Assembly (NCBI RefSeq): GCF_032854445.1
Contig: NC_088300.1
Coordinates: 42,525,682 to 42,589,681 of the forward strand
Origin: Liolophura sinensis
Lineage: Eukaryota > Mollusca > Polyplacophora > Chitonida > Chitonidae
DNA length: 64,000 bases
Direction: 5' to 3'
Positions 1-13,756 of the stretch are shown piece after piece. The notes under the pieces were generated by a model. The model did not search any database. It saw only the letters and a list, made by a program, of their open reading frames with translations, and was not told the origin of the DNA. Each line of letters starts with the position of its first letter. Position 1 is the first letter of the stretch. The position numbers were made by a program, and so were the translations under genes.

Positions 1-232
1 TACGGCGTTACACATTAATCAAATAAATAAATAAATTTATATGAACAAATGTTTTATGTACATTCATGTAAGTGAAGTTAAAGAAAAATGTGATTTTCTA
101 ACTGTATATGAAGATTTCTTACTTGTAATTAAGTCTTATTTTCTAAAAATAACTAAATAAAACACGTAGGAAATTGGTAGTTGTGAATGTTTACTGCCGT
201 GGTTTCATGAAGGATAGCTGTTGGATTTGTTT

Positions 233-360
233 TTCTATTTATTTGTTTGCTGTTTTAACTCAAGAATATTTCACTTGTACCACGGCGTCCAGCACTATGG
301 TGGGATAAAACCGGGCAAGGCGCAGGGGAAGCCCACGGCCATCAACGGAATAGCTGATGG
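233..360 (-). repeat. SINE-A fragment (3' body and tail)
   Basis: Truncated, diverged copy of the tRNA-derived SINE seen throughout the window. The tail (TATTTATTTG), the 'caagaatatttcact' block and the 'gtccagcactatggtggga' block are all readable. The tRNA head is missing. The element reads on the minus strand. Confidence 0.75.
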
Positions 361-534
361 CGTCATAAAGTGAATTGTGGTTGTATTCCATACGCTAACA
401 TATGTCGCCGTTATGGCGCGGTTTGAGGTTACTGTATTGGCCATTATAGTTATATAGATTATCGTTTAGGAACTTTTCTCAGGAGCATTTGATTGTTGTT
501 CAACACAATCGTTTTCATTTAATGTATTTATTTC

Positions 535-830
535 GTGTTTTACCGTAAGCCATTCTCAAAATGTTTCACTATACGACGGCGCCCAGCATTATGGTGGGGG
601 TGAGTGAGTGCTTGGGATTTAGCATTATGGTCGGAGAAAAGTGGACGTCATATAGTGAATTGAGGTAAACCACGGCCATCCGTAGGCTGCTGTCTGGTCG
701 TCCCAAGAACGTACGACAGGAGATGAAGTTAGCATGAACTGGACTTGACCTCACAGGGATCCTATTGGTGACAGGCTCCTGGGTCATTATGCTGCATTAG
801 CACGCTAAACACACGGTCATGAAGGCCCCC
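535..830 (-). repeat. SINE-A, near full-length but diverged
   Basis: The tail lies at the left and the tRNA-like head at the right, so the element reads on the minus strand. The B-box-like segment is near 745-755, and 'caggctcctgggtcatta' marks the head. An extra segment at about 598-632 contains 'gagtgagtgcttgggattta'. That resembles a different dispersed repeat also found at 37995-38060, so this copy may be a composite. Confidence 0.75.
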
Positions 831-998
831 TGTTCGTTTTCAATGCATGTACAGGGATTATATGCATTGGTATAGGTTTACATTCTGTGAAAACTAGATT
901 GAATGACTTGTAAAGCATCGTTTAGTTTCTGGTATGAATTTATCTATCATGTCCAAAACATTAAAGTCGATTATTGTTGATATATTAAGAAATTTCAG

Positions 999-1076
999 AC
1001 CTGTTGATACATCTGAGGTTAACTGTTAAACTGGATTCCCCTGTTTTAACAGTTGTCCTCGAATGTATCAGCAGGT
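999..1076. ncRNA. Long perfect-like hairpin, pre-miRNA candidate
   Basis: Positions 999-1030 pair with 1045-1076 around a 14-nt loop (1031-1044). Across 32 opposed positions I count two mismatches (1013/1062 and 1019/1056) and three G-U wobbles (1004/1071, 1014/1061, 1020/1055). Pairing stops at 998/1077. Stem length, loop size and sparse mismatches fit a miRNA precursor. I do not recognise either arm as a known miRNA, and a small foldback transposon remnant is the main alternative. Confidence 0.35.
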
Positions 1077-3974
1077 GTTCGGCCAATAAATGACAGTAAT
1101 GTGTGGGAAATTACAGATTAATTCATAACAGAAATTATACCGCCTGGGGGTAGATTTACGCCTTCAAAGCATCCAATTGTAAGACAAAGAAGCCTTCACC
1201 TCTCGGGTTCCCCAAAACCTATGTAATCTTAATCTGTGTGTAATCCGTGCGAAACCGCCATCATTCCCCTCCAAGTGTTAAGATATTTGTCACACCTGAA
1301 CTTGTGTCGTTCTACTTTCTGTGATGTTTATAATTTACCCACTTTTAGCAAACTAGATTCTGTAGTGGAAAGCTGCTCCCACGTAATCTGGTTCTTTACA
1401 TGTTCAGAAATACAGTAATTTAGTCGTGAGATCAGTTTGTGGGTGCATAGACGTTTCTGTTGTTGGCATTACTTGATCGTTACTCTTTGTTGCGTGTACT
1501 TGCATACAATGTTGTCACTATTTGAAGAAGTTGTAATTTATAAGGCATTGTTCATTCGACGCGAATGACTTTAGCGTTGTACAAGTCCGCGTCAGCCTCC
1601 CATATACCATCCATCTATTTAAACCCAGCTGAGTTCTTTTTATAAGCCTATTGCTCGAGAGTTTGCAAAATATGGCCATTTATACCTGCAAGGTGTAGCA
1701 GTTTCTCTGGGCAATTTATATATCAAAAATGATAATTAATTCGCCAATGATATTAATATTGTATATTAACAGGATAGTAAGTATACACCCGCCCAATGGG
1801 GCCTAAGTGATTTCTCTAATGTAAAACAAAAGTTAATAATTACTTTATCAACACCTCGGATCGTATCCAGAATTGCCGATACCTTTAAAGATTGTTCATA
1901 ATACAGTCTGCCGATAGGTACAAATTACTCTCTTCTTCGACATTTACCAGATCAATAACAGGTGCGACGTAAGCCACCCTCTGTGTTGATGGAAGGCGTA
2001 TATAGTGGGGTGGGGGCATGATTTATAGATTCAAGGATGATTAGCACTATTGTCTAACTAAGAGGTAAAATTAACGTGTTGAGATTGTAGAAAGCGAATA
2101 ATATAACATTCTTTTTTACATATAGAGTCATTAAATATTTTTTGAATATGAGAAGATATATTAGTATCCGTAATAACATACATGGCTAATCAAGCTGGTT
2201 GGTTACTCACAAATGTCCCGTATAGGCCTACCATATAATAGATGAGACCCCACTACTTTAAATTAGATTTAAGTAATTTTTTTTAGATCTATTTAGACTG
2301 TACAGCTTTCCCACCTTGGAGAATACCCATGTTGTCACGCACTTGTATATCTATTTCTTGAAAATAAACTCATCAAATTGTCACAAGGTTCACGTCTTTT
2401 GGGGCATCGAAATAACATATTTCGAAGCTATGGCTTTAGCATTTGAAATATTATGGACCTAAATTCGGTGTTATACGCACTATAATGCATTAGCATGCTT
2501 TCCAGTTTCGTGGAAGTAAAGCCAAATTCCTCTGGCTTTAACCATGCCGTCTCACCCAACCGAATTTATTGTCTAGAGTTATCTCCCTTGGATGCCGTTA
2601 ACTCATTTGTGATTGTCTAAGGAGATGGCGTGTTGGTACTTATATCAATTACAGAAAATAAACACAAGCCATAGGTTTGGGGAATGTTTGGGTTTTCTGT
2701 TCTGACGGCGAATGGTAGAATCATCAATACACCCAATTATAAATGTAAAATGCACACAAGTCATGCAGTGTTTTCAAGACATGAACCTTTGTGAGTCCAT
2801 GAATATTTCCCGTTTTTGTTTCAAAGGACAGTTCGTTGTATGACAAACAGGAATGAATCAGAAAACATTTTCTTTTTCTCCTCTTTATTGGCTGCTAAGT
2901 ATTTAGGAGGAATGGTGATTTTCATTTTTCTAGAGTAATTTTCAAGCAGATTGTCATTTACTCAACTGATTTCTGCACGATTGACTGTACTTTTTTAATT
3001 TGTGCAAGATATGAAAGCCTACATATGCTATACACAAGAAGGACAGAAATCATTTTGATTATATTACGTGGTGTTCAATTGTATGTTCATATATGGCTAC
3101 AGTTTTGGTTGCATTTGTTTCATCAAACTATAAGTTGACTCTACCGAGAGAAAAAGTATGACCTCACAGACAAAGTTGTCAAACTAGTAGGTGGGATGAC
3201 ATTGGCATCTTTATATGGTCAAGTGGGTCTGTACATTTCCTTGTATGGGTATTTCAGTGTAATTGTGCTTCTCCACACCCGGATTTAGTCTTAATAGTTC
3301 AGCCTGTATTCCTATGCACAGGTATACAGCTCACCCGCATGGGAAAACCTGCCTGTGTATATGTATAAGGGTGGGACCTATTCAGTTTCCAAATCCAGGT
3401 TATAGTTGTCAGTTGTTTGTATGGGTGAGCTTATTGATCGATTTTAGGGGTTGTGACCAGATCTGTTTATTCCATCTTGATTGCTAGTCAATTAATTAGT
3501 GTGCGTAATGCGCTCTCAGAAGCCGACTGATTACCGCAAAGAACAGACCAGGGGTTCTCCTGCTTTCCTGATTCTGAGCTTGTCCCTGGGGGGTGCCTTC
3601 CCTGTTTTTTCGTATCTGCCCCTCCCCAAAACTTGGTCTATCCCGCCATATTGTCCCTATGTAGGCCAAATACCTGTTGGGTAGGGTCTGAACATGCCTG
3701 CTCCTGTCAAGTAAAAGCCTTTTAAAGCTCACCGAACTAAAGTGCATCACACATTTTAACTTCATCTCCTGAAAAGGTAAGTTGGGCATTTTGAAAGTAA
3801 TGATGTTAAGTTTTATTTTGACTCCTCAGTTAATTGCTAGAGTAATAAAAAGAGCGTACCATAACACGGAACGGGGAATATTGTTACAGATTAAGCTCTG
3901 TTGATGTATCCGCCATTTGAACTTTGAAATGTGGCTGTATACTCATGTATAATGCTTTGTAAACTAACATAATG

Positions 3975-3977
<3 letters not shown>

Positions 3978-4031
<54 letters not shown>
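3978..4031. repeat. (AT)n microsatellite
   Basis: Uninterrupted run of about 27 AT dinucleotides. Confidence 0.97.
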
Positions 4032-4034
<3 letters not shown>

Positions 4035-4851
4035 TAAATAATATATTTCTTGGTTATCATGATACTTTCATAAATGTTAACGTGAGATAAAGACCAAAGG
4101 GCAGTTGTTAGAAAGAAAATGGACATATTTATGATAACAAATCAAAAAGGTTATCTTTTGGCCATGTATTGGACAAACAAGAAGCCTAACACAGATTAAT
4201 TTGGATCTATGTAAAGATAGGAATTGTACTTATCATCTAGAAATCTGGGCTGTCACTATTATCTCGTATATACGCGTCTAGGAAGAAAGTATAAATGTTA
4301 CCACCAGAAATGAACTATGCCCACTGACACTATCAATGTAGATGTATATCATCTGCTACTTTCAAAAGTGAACGGGCTAGGACATTTGTATATTCCGAGG
4401 AGAGAGAACGGGGAGGAGGGGGGATAATGTGTCCATATTTGTTGACATTTGAATGAACATAGCAAATTTTTATTGAGCTATGTTTATCCGTGGTGGAGGA
4501 TTTTTGCTTTGAAAGTTATTTTGAAGCGTACAAACGTGTATTCAAGGCCTGTGTGTCGCGAAGTACAATTGTTATCTTACGGAGTTTCAAACACATGGGA
4601 TTGGTACAAGTTATAGCACGAACGAAAAATTAAAACTCATTTTGTCTCAAAATGACTTTTTGTTGTACATTATGTGTTATTATATTTTAATAATTTTACA
4701 ATCAGCTGTAAACGATAGAAAAAGATTGGCGTTGAATTCTCTCAGACTTACTAAAACTTCCTCGTGACAAATCTTTACACTGACTTACCGTTCACCCTCA
4801 CATCAAACATTAGCTGATGAGACACAGATTGGTACACATAAACATCGCTTT

Positions 4852-4992
4852 ATTATATAAATGGGCTGGAACACTGTTAGGGAAGACAAAAATATGATAA
4901 TCACCCCAAATAAGGAAATACATGCCAATACTAATACCCGGGAGCATTCTTACGTGATTATCCCCCCTTAATGTGACCAGCCCATATTATAC
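4852..4992. repeat. Inverted-repeat element, MITE-like
   Basis: 'tataaatgggctgg' near the left end is matched in reverse complement by 'ccagcccatattata' at the right end. An inner pair 'gataatcac'/'gtgattatc' is also inverted. The length is about 140 bp and there is no ORF. This suggests a short non-autonomous DNA transposon; target duplications are not clear. Confidence 0.35.
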
Positions 4993-7900
4993 TTTACGCA
5001 GTGACAAGACTTGTCGGCGATCGGCATATACATAAGAAATGTGAAAGAATATGTTATCACTCTATGTTGAAAGGCAATTCTGTGTGTAACGTGTGAATAT
5101 ATTCTCTCAAATCTATTTTCAAGTACGAGATTAAACTCAACAGACAATTACTTACCGGTACATATTTATTCCGGAAAACGTCATATAGTAAATGTTGAAT
5201 ATTTAATTTTTGAAAGAAAAAGCTATACTATCTATTTGTTTTAAAGTGCTATCATTTATCGTAAATAATGATAAATAGTCTTGCTCTGGATAAAGTTATT
5301 GGCGCGTATTTTTAAATCTCTATACTTTTATGTTGGTTATGATGTATTGAAATCGCCTAGTTTACGTACGCCATCATGTAGCTCCTTGGGACCAGCTACA
5401 GTAAACATCGAGGCATGAAGAATCCCAAGTATACTCGGTATGGAAGCATAACGATGCAGTCCAGTCCTCGCACGTTACGCCCATTTCATCGATCACCACG
5501 TGTTAATCGCCTAATCGTCTCTAAAGGCGCACGCCCGCTCATATAGTCAGTCAAGTGTAACGGGTCATTTGGTAGACAAAACGTCTACAGAAGTCGGCCT
5601 GTGTGTAGTTACTTATAAAACTGTCACTGTACATACATATATGCATTCGGTCATAGTTATTAAGTCAATAGCCAATCGAATTAGCATCTATTACTTGCCA
5701 AGCAGTAATTATATACACGTCTGTGGTAATTCATGATCAGTGCAACTAAAAACAGCGTACGAAAATACATATATGGGATTGTTAACATAATTGCTTTGAT
5801 TTCGCCGACGCAGTCGTGGGATGTGGCCGTATAGCACACCTTTTATACTGAGCAGCACTGATCAGGGAAATTTCTGGCTTACATGCACAGATTAACAAAG
5901 TAGCATGGATAGGTTAATCTCCGGAAGGACGTAAGTATATATATATGTACACAAATAATGCTTCCTGTTTTTGTGCCGATTTGAAATGCAAATACCAATG
6001 TCTATACCATGCTTAGTATATAGTATTTGACTTAACTTTATTGGAGAAATACTTCATGTTGCACTTTCATGAGTTCTACTGATTAAACCTCACTCATATT
6101 TAGTGATTATCCAATAATTTTATGGACTATACATTTATGTAAGTGTTAGAAAGTCAGCGCGATGGCAATTCGGCAACGTATGTACAGAGCAGAAAGCATA
6201 GTAAATTCTTTCCCAAGCAGACCATAGAAACGCTCTCCGCTGTACGAAAATACAACACGAACGTGGAACGAATGCTTTACTTTTTTTCACGTGTAAACTC
6301 GGATCAAAGTAAAGTGTATGTATATGTAGCTGCATGATGTGGATATGGTTGCAGACATCGAGCCAGATGCCAAATTTCTGTATCTTTATCAAGTGTTAGG
6401 TAAATTATGGCCCGAGATGTAGAGTGACAAGGAAGATTTGGTTCAGCAAGCTAATGCACCCCCAGACACGCTCCAGCCGTGTTTTACCTCCGTGCTATCT
6501 GAACGCTATCTCGGAGCACGCAGCATGCCAGCGCTACCCCATCAGCTGTCGCTTCCACCACATCTTACCTTGCGCGGCATATTCTCATTAGCAGTTCAGT
6601 TTTTATCCACATCCATTTAAAATAGCCGACTTATATATAAACACACCACTAGTATATTTTGAAGCAGTTAACATGAGGTTAAAGAATACACTAGCCCATA
6701 TATAACATGAGCCAAATGCCCAGCTCCGCAGGGTGTATACATGATGCTATCTACGGATTTAACCACTTGTTTTTTCCTGTTTAACATCCCATGTTCCCAC
6801 GAGTGTGGCTGAAAGGCAGGAACAAAGACTGATGTGGTTAAACAAGGGATAACGTTTCAAATCCTTAGAACATGACATTTGGACTGACCCACGAAAGCGG
6901 ATTATACAAGGGCTCAGATTAGACGGATCTTTTGCATAGCTGTGATCACGAAATATACTGTTTAAAAAGTTGAGGATTTTTTCTACGGTTAACATTTCCG
7001 AGCCGTCGGAATCTGCTTAGATGATATAGAGCTTGGTCATGCGCCCAGCTGTTCAAGAAAAACATGGAGGAATGTTTTCCTTCAGTTCTTAGTTCATTGT
7101 TCTCTTAATTACCCCAGTCGTGTGGCGTTGACAGATGTGCTCAAAACTGAACAGATTTTTATCAATTCTCCCTGGTCATGTGACGTGAAATCTGGCCTCT
7201 TCACCTCTTCATCTCGTCCAATCAGACGGCTGCTGAGGGCCTGGCTAAGCCAGGTAGCTCATGTCAGTGAAATTAACATTGCATGCCGGTCTGACGCCAG
7301 ATGTGGTTTTGTTCTCGTCATTTATTCATGTTTCAACAAATCCATATAACTTGCTTATAGACGTGGTGGGACTTACATGCACGTTGAATCTGTCTTTTCC
7401 CGTTCATCCGAATGTTGTCTGATGTAGTTTAGTTGGAGGACCTCAAAAGGTAAGTCGTGGGTCATGCCAAAAAAGATCCCGTCCTTATAACAAGCAACCC
7501 GCGCTTAAAATTTGCAACGATACTTAGGAAAGCCGGACTTTTTTCAAGTATATCGAGAAATATTGAAAACGTTACAGTCTGTATCGTAATGTGAAGAGAA
7601 ACTAAAGTCAATTCATGGTGAAAATTTACAGAGGAATGGGTAGTTCCTTAATTTATAGTGGTGAATAAATACACGAAGTGCCAAGAAATACAACCAACGG
7701 TGTCTGTTTTGCACATCTTTATCTTTCATTATACATGTAAATCGGAAGGTCTTGAAAATGTTATTTATTATTCAAATCTTGATATGTGTCTTTACCAAAT
7801 CTCATCAAAAACTAATCGTTCTTTCTAAAGAAATAGAGAACAAAACATGGCCTTGTATCCAACATGGCGGCGAGTCTTTCATCATAAATTATGACGAATC

Positions 7901-10900
7901 GATAAGACCTGGCAAACCCTATACACGAATGTTTACTCATGATTTAAGTTCATTTATGTAGATTTTTTGTGAAACCAACCTGACATTATACACTAAACGT
8001 AGATATAATGTGCACGAGCTATGTTTATGTATCTCTCGTGACAACAGTCATTTGTGCAGTCATAGAATCAGTTGCATGAGTCTGTCCTGGCTTATCAACA
8101 TAAACTGGGCATAAACAATAGTGCAATGATGTTTCCCACAATGTATAATGTGTAATTAATTACTGTGCAGATCATTAGTATATATACAAAGACAGAATTG
8201 CAGTGCCTCTAGAATGACGTATTTTTTACGCTCATAAATAGTGTTCTTACAAGGCCAGTTGTGTCGATAAATGAAAGTGTATGGGTGCAATTAAAATCAC
8301 ATGCAGTTGAAAAGCATGGGTGACCTAACCGAGTTCAACTGGGCTTTGTCATGATTATAGCTGTACAAAAAAGAGACTTAATTCAGTAACACACGGATTG
8401 CATTGACAGCCAGAATAAAGAGAGCCACGCGCCGCTTTGCATATCTGCCCTCAGCATCTGCCCAGTTTCACACACGTGACTACACACTCCCCGGTTTCGG
8501 TTACAGTTTAATTATCCACAGATTACATTCCTTAATTAGAAACTGTTTAAAACGCACTGTAATGGCGGACAGCATACGCACAAGAGAGGTGTATCTTTGC
8601 AACAGCAATGTGCCACACGAGTAGAGGGCTCCGTTGAAATCCATCAGGTAAATACCCACACAATTCTATATTTAATGCACCAAGAGTTTTGTACTTAATA
8701 GATATGATAAATCTTTAAATAGCTGTAATGTATTCAGTCACAAAAAAGCCTTTGAAGTGCATTTTTTCTCAGGATATCTATATGCTTCTGGCGTTCTGGG
8801 TGGTATGGTTGGAATGGAAGGATTTGTCCGTATCTGAAATTACACCCTTGGTTTTCCTCAGATGAAAGGGATAAGCTATGGTTATATGGACATACGTCTC
8901 TTATTGAGGAAGACTTAACAGGAGAATAGTTGATACCCAATACAGTTGGTGGAATTTCAAAGATAGGCAAAGCAGAATTTTGCAGAATCAGAACTACATG
9001 TTTTTACCGGTATATACACAGAGGTTGAATCTGTTAGCCATGGGCGCCAAAGTCCCTTCCTCTCATCTCCACGGCAACTGTCAAAGATCTGTCATCGAGC
9101 ACCTGCTATCCCATATTCCCGCGAGAAAACGTGTAACTTGTAGAAGAATATTAAATTCCGAACAGACTTCAGAACATTGAGCTATTTTGGCGCAGACCAT
9201 TTTGCCGTTCTGTTTCGGGAATACTTCAGATTTTTTTCTCCAGTAGTTAACGTCATTGTTGGAGAAGCGTTACGTCGCTTGCACTAATTTATCTTCCCGT
9301 CAAATCAGCAAAGCATTCTGGACTGTCTGCCAGCATATATATACCAATAGACCCACTACTTTCCCGGGTGTCGCTGGAGTTAGCACCCAGCTAGGAGCCA
9401 AGAAGTATACATAACTCGTTATAGACATGCATGTTAGTGAAAGGTTAATGATAAGTAATAAGAAAACCATTCGAGTTTAGTCTATATGCATATGATCGCC
9501 AAAACTAGGTAAGTGTTGAAAGTAGGAAATGTGCATGCTTTTAAGGAGAAAGAAAAATGCTGCATGTTAGCTGTATAGTTTTCCTGAATGATGTTTCCAG
9601 ATGTCAAAATGAACCTCAATCGGATGACCACTTTGATTTGATAATATATCCGGGCCACCTCTATATACATGCAGTACAATAAAACAATATTGTTTCTACA
9701 AACCCTGCCGCCTAAAACGTTATGACAGAAAACATGTGATTATATACGAAATTATGCGTTATTATTTCTAGAAACACCAAACACTTTCAGTGACTCATTG
9801 GCATTGGGTCAGCGTATCGTGGTCATATGACTGAAATAATGTTGAAAGCAATCAGAGGACCAAACAAAAGGCACTATAGCACATCTTTCAGTACCCTAGC
9901 AAAGCCAGTCTTAGTGAGCCATTGTATATATTGTATATTAAGCTAGGTAACATTAAACTGTCCTCGGGGTGTATACCTGTGATTGCAGGCACATATATGA
10001 ATATATATTAATACGCCATTTCGTTTTCCATAAACATAGACAGCCGTTGTACAGAAGCTATATGATGACATGCCGGATGTCGCCAGCGTGACTATATTGC
10101 CACAATATGACATACAGGGACATCATTCAGTACTGTTCGTTAAAGGACACGCGCAGTCTTAATACATTGGACAAATCAAACACGTATTGCTGTTTCTTAT
10201 AACCTCCCTATTTATTTCTTGTGAATAGATAACATGTGTGGATAATTAACAATTATCGTGCTTCTAGATTACGCCATATTCTGGTGAGTGAATCTCCTCA
10301 CAATATAAAAAATGTAGTCAATATGGCTGGAAGTCATTCATTATTGACGCTGGCCGCAAACCATCATGTTTAACCTTGTAAATAACGCCAACAGTTATAC
10401 TTCAGAATTTCAATCAGCCCTGATGATTAACAGATGTTAACATTGGCTGAGCAACTGCGGCCCCTTCGTTGCTCCAAACCGTTAGCCTTGCATCGTGTTG
10501 AACATGAGAGCAACTATATATACTTCTTGTGAATACAGTCTGTGTACTCTGAGCCATCAGAGTGCTCAAAGGCTTCTTTACCACCTGGCTGGTCGGTTCT
10601 GGTATCTATACAATACTTGAATCGTTTGTAGCGCTTGGCACAAAGAGACAGATTTCAAGCTCCCATTCTTCAAAGGCATCGTGCCCTAAGTTGATAACAA
10701 TCATGACGATCTACATGTGCATGTAGCATGTGTCGATGTACTTACACGATGAACTTAATCGAACTCCTGGAAACGGTACCCTATGAACACAATTGCCACC
10801 AAGTGTCAGTGCTGGAGTGGTTTCTTTGGCATGGTGTTCGCCATGCATTGAGGATGCACTGTTGAAATGACACGTGATTTGGCATTTGTACCTGTAAGTA

Positions 10901-12093
10901 TAGGTCAGAAATTTCGCTGGCCAAGGGAGATGTACATCAAATGGCATGTTTTTTCTAAGGCATTTGAATAAAAAAAGCGTCTGCTACAGACAAAAGAGAG
11001 CACCAAAACCATTCGCTCTGAAACACCTATATGTGTAGTTTGAACTTAAAAGCAAATTTCCAGCTTACATCTGACTTTAACTGGTGCTTGCTTATTTATA
11101 TGCCTGCACTGCTATTCTTCACGACAGGAATCTTAGCTACGTAAACAAATATCGTTCATAAACTGATGCCTTTTTTTACCATTCCAGTAGTGATTCTTAA
11201 CTCCACCTAAAGCAGGCAGCGTGGATGACCAGCAGGCAATGACATTGTTATGCAGTCGTGTAAACTGCTAGCGAACGAACGCGAACTTTTAACCACTTTA
11301 GCCCACATTTTTGTACGCACATTACTTTCATATCACTTTCCATACGGATTATACATATGCAGGAAGACAGAAGATAATACGATAGAGACAAGCTATATGA
11401 TACTATATATCACGGATGTATAAATATTTATTCCTCCATGATTATATCAAGGCGTGTAGAAGCAACTGCTCCTTTCGAGGGGAACTTGTAGGTTTTAATT
11501 TAAAATGTTCAAACCGACAGTTTTCTTCCATGTGTAAAAGTGCTACATATATAAGGTACTAGCATGCAGATTACCCAATATTCTGTTGCGGCTACATGTC
11601 ACCGGGAATAATCAAGACACTAAGCTTTTTATAGCAAAACTTAAATATAGAACGCCACTAATAGACGTATGTTATTACTTCATCCGCGGGACTTACCTCA
11701 GACCTAATCACTCCTGACATAAAGGACATAGTTATGCCAACATTTGATCACGCCTTTTGTACACTTGGAACGTAACCAAAAGCTGATGTTATTTTAAGAA
11801 AACGTTCTCTGACTCACTTTTTTGGTTCCAGTTCACCCAGCACCACCACATTAACACATGCTAATTTTTGTACTTTTTAGACGACAGCTGTAACGCTCTG
11901 CTACTAATTCCTGTAGGGCCTAGTTTGTAAACATCAAATAACTACAGCATTAACTGAATACCTATACATACACATCAAACATAGACAGCGACACAGAGAC
12001 ATGTTGTAAAACACATTTTACAACTAAATTTGGCAGTTCAAATCTTCTCCCTGCTTTTGAAATCGAATGGATTATCGGGATGGTTTCTTGTTT

Positions 12094-12153
12094 AGTCATT
12101 TGTTTAAGAATATATTCTGGTTAGTCATTTGTTTAAGAATATGTTCTTCTTTC
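12094..12153. repeat. Short tandem duplication in an intron
   Basis: 'tagtcatttgtttaagaata' occurs twice about 31 bp apart, just upstream of the acceptor that precedes the ORF at 12220. Confidence 0.7.
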
Positions 12154-12219
12154 TCTTAATTTGAAGATTTATTAATACGGTTTTGTGTTCCTCTTTCCAG
12201 TTACACCTCACGGTACAAC

Positions 12220-12975
12220 ATGTCTGGCTTGGTAGACCTTGACGAGATCGTACGGCTTTGGGCCAAAGACATGTACGAAAGAACTAGAGGTAAAGACCTT
12301 CCAAAACTACAGGACGTCGGCCTGACCGTTAACTGGTCACATGTCAAGTTCATCTCCGGAAAGCCGGACTACGCTGAGCGTAGCAAGATTCCACGACAAA
12401 ACGGCACCGTGTTGTTTCGATCCACGTACTTGAACAAGACAGACGCTCCCCAGGAGCATTCGTTCCGCACAGAGAGGACCACGTGTTCGTCTTACACGAC
12501 CTGTGTGTCTAAAGGCTACACCAAGGGGGTTAATCTGGAACTAAAGCTGGCCCTCCCGGACGAGCTTGTGTCTGCAACAACGAGCTTTGGTCGGGAGGTC
12601 ACAGTGGAAAGTACGGATGAGGAGACCAAAGAAGAGACCCTCACGTGGGGAGTGGACAGTACCATCAGAGTCCGGCCTAAGTACAAGGCCACCGCTGAGG
12701 TTGTCGTGGAAGAGGAGGAGTTCACGGCGAGCTTCGTGATGAGGGTTCGAATACGGGGCAGAATCAGTGTGGCTTTCACAAACCCAAAAGACAACAATGC
12801 CTTAGTGAAACTCGTGGAAAATGACATTTCAGCCGTTATGAAATACGCACAGGAAGACGGCAAAAAGGGTTTCGTAATTCAAGGCAAAAACGTTTTGTGG
12901 GACGTGGAGGGAAAGTGTAGTTTTAGATACGGCATTGAACAGAATGTGCAACTTCACGAAACGCCTCTCGAATGA
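12220..12975 (+). CDS. Aerolysin/ETX-MTX2-fold beta-pore-forming family protein
   Basis: Intact 251-aa reading frame without introns. A 3' splice site (tttccag) at about 12200 lies 19 bp before the ATG, so a 5' non-coding exon is likely upstream. No signal peptide is visible. Residues ~80-150 are rich in Ser and Thr, and residues ~100-180 alternate polar and hydrophobic residues as in long beta-strands. This is the layout of the membrane-inserting region of the ETX/MTX2 (aerolysin-like) superfamily. Segment 151-176 (RPKYKATAEV..., FTASFVMRV) resembles the strand pair after that region. Residues 1-80 would be the receptor-binding or cap part. Animal members include hydralysins, natterin-like proteins and biomphalysins, with roles in defence or digestion. 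Poly(A) signals follow at 13284 and 13374. The family call rests on pattern recognition; the cellular role is unknown. Confidence 0.7.
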   Translation: MSGLVDLDEIVRLWAKDMYERTRGKDLPKLQDVGLTVNWSHVKFISGKPDYAERSKIPRQNGTVLFRSTYLNKTDAPQEHSFRTERTTCSSYTTCVSKGYTKGVNLELKLALPDELVSATTSFGREVTVESTDEETKEETLTWGVDSTIRVRPKYKATAEVVVEEEEFTASFVMRVRIRGRISVAFTNPKDNNALVKLVENDISAVMKYAQEDGKKGFVIQGKNVLWDVEGKCSFRYGIEQNVQLHETPLE

Positions 12976-13283
12976 GAGAATGTGACGTTACCAGATGTTG
13001 TGAGTGCCTATATACGCTGATGTATAGCAAAATGTTGTATCTCAGCCGTACTTTTGTGTAAAGGAATAGCCCACTGTACACCCCCTTTGGATGAGACGCA
13101 ATACTGCATACTAGTGCAATAGATTTAGCTTTAATATATCAACGCTTCATCCATATTATAGTGTTTGTTAGAGCTGGTTCAACATGTCTAGGCTAAGCAG
13201 ACTCTGTGTGCTGACTTCAACAATTACACCTTCCCCAACATGATTTAGAATTTCAACTCCAGATCTGTTTTAACAAACAAAAG

Positions 13284-13379
13284 AATAAAACACTTCATAA
13301 AAATTCAGATTTTAATTATTTAATACCAACATGTCTGATTTGCTGAATTTACCTGTGTATTAATAAGTTTCTCAATAAA
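13284..13379 (+). terminator. Poly(A) signals for the 12220 gene
   Basis: Two AATAAA hexamers at 13284-13289 and 13374-13379, 310-400 bp after the stop codon. Either could end the transcript. Confidence 0.55.
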
Positions 13380-13750
13380 ATAACTCATTATTTTTTAAGT
13401 GAGTTTAAGAGGAAACATTATCAACACATGTACTATAAACTGTCAGCAATAACTATCTCATTTTGCATATCACATGTCCAAGATAATCCATGACCACTGC
13501 GCATGAGTACATATGGATACTGATGAAAGAGAATCCCGCGAACTTCTACCAAGTCCCTTATCAATACTTGTCCAACAGAAATCTGCTTAACGACAAAGTG
13601 TATAAAATTGACAACAGTAATGAATACAGGCCTAACATTTTCAAATAAACCAAAACGAATAACATCCATCAACTGGCTTTTCAACTGAGTAAATAATCTA
13701 TGAGTATATTATTGCACCTGAAAGGCTTAACAGTTTTGCTGCAGAATCAG

Positions 13751-13756
13751 TTTATT
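13751..13756 (-). terminator. Candidate poly(A) signal for the 14132-16071 gene
   Basis: TTTATT on the plus strand reads AATAAA on the minus strand, about 375 bp past the stop codon at 14132. The gene converges on the 12220 gene, leaving a few hundred bp between the two ends. Confidence 0.4.

Larger units (their letters stand above)
831..12199. other. Gene-poor AT-rich interval
   Basis: Apart from the hairpin at 999-1076, the (AT)n tract and an inverted repeat near 4.85-4.99 kb, I see no coding exon here. Open frames are short (under about 100 codons), have no recognisable domain, and several lie antisense to each other. A non-coding 5' exon of the gene starting at 12220 probably lies somewhere in this stretch but cannot be placed by eye. 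Confidence 0.5.

Noticed and set aside
3496-3789. Overlapping plus and minus frames of 61 and 97 codons
   Set aside because: No domain, no splice context and no codon signature. The local GC rise may mark an old repeat.
12516-12863. 115-codon minus frame
   Set aside because: Antisense shadow of the aerolysin-fold gene, without a domain.
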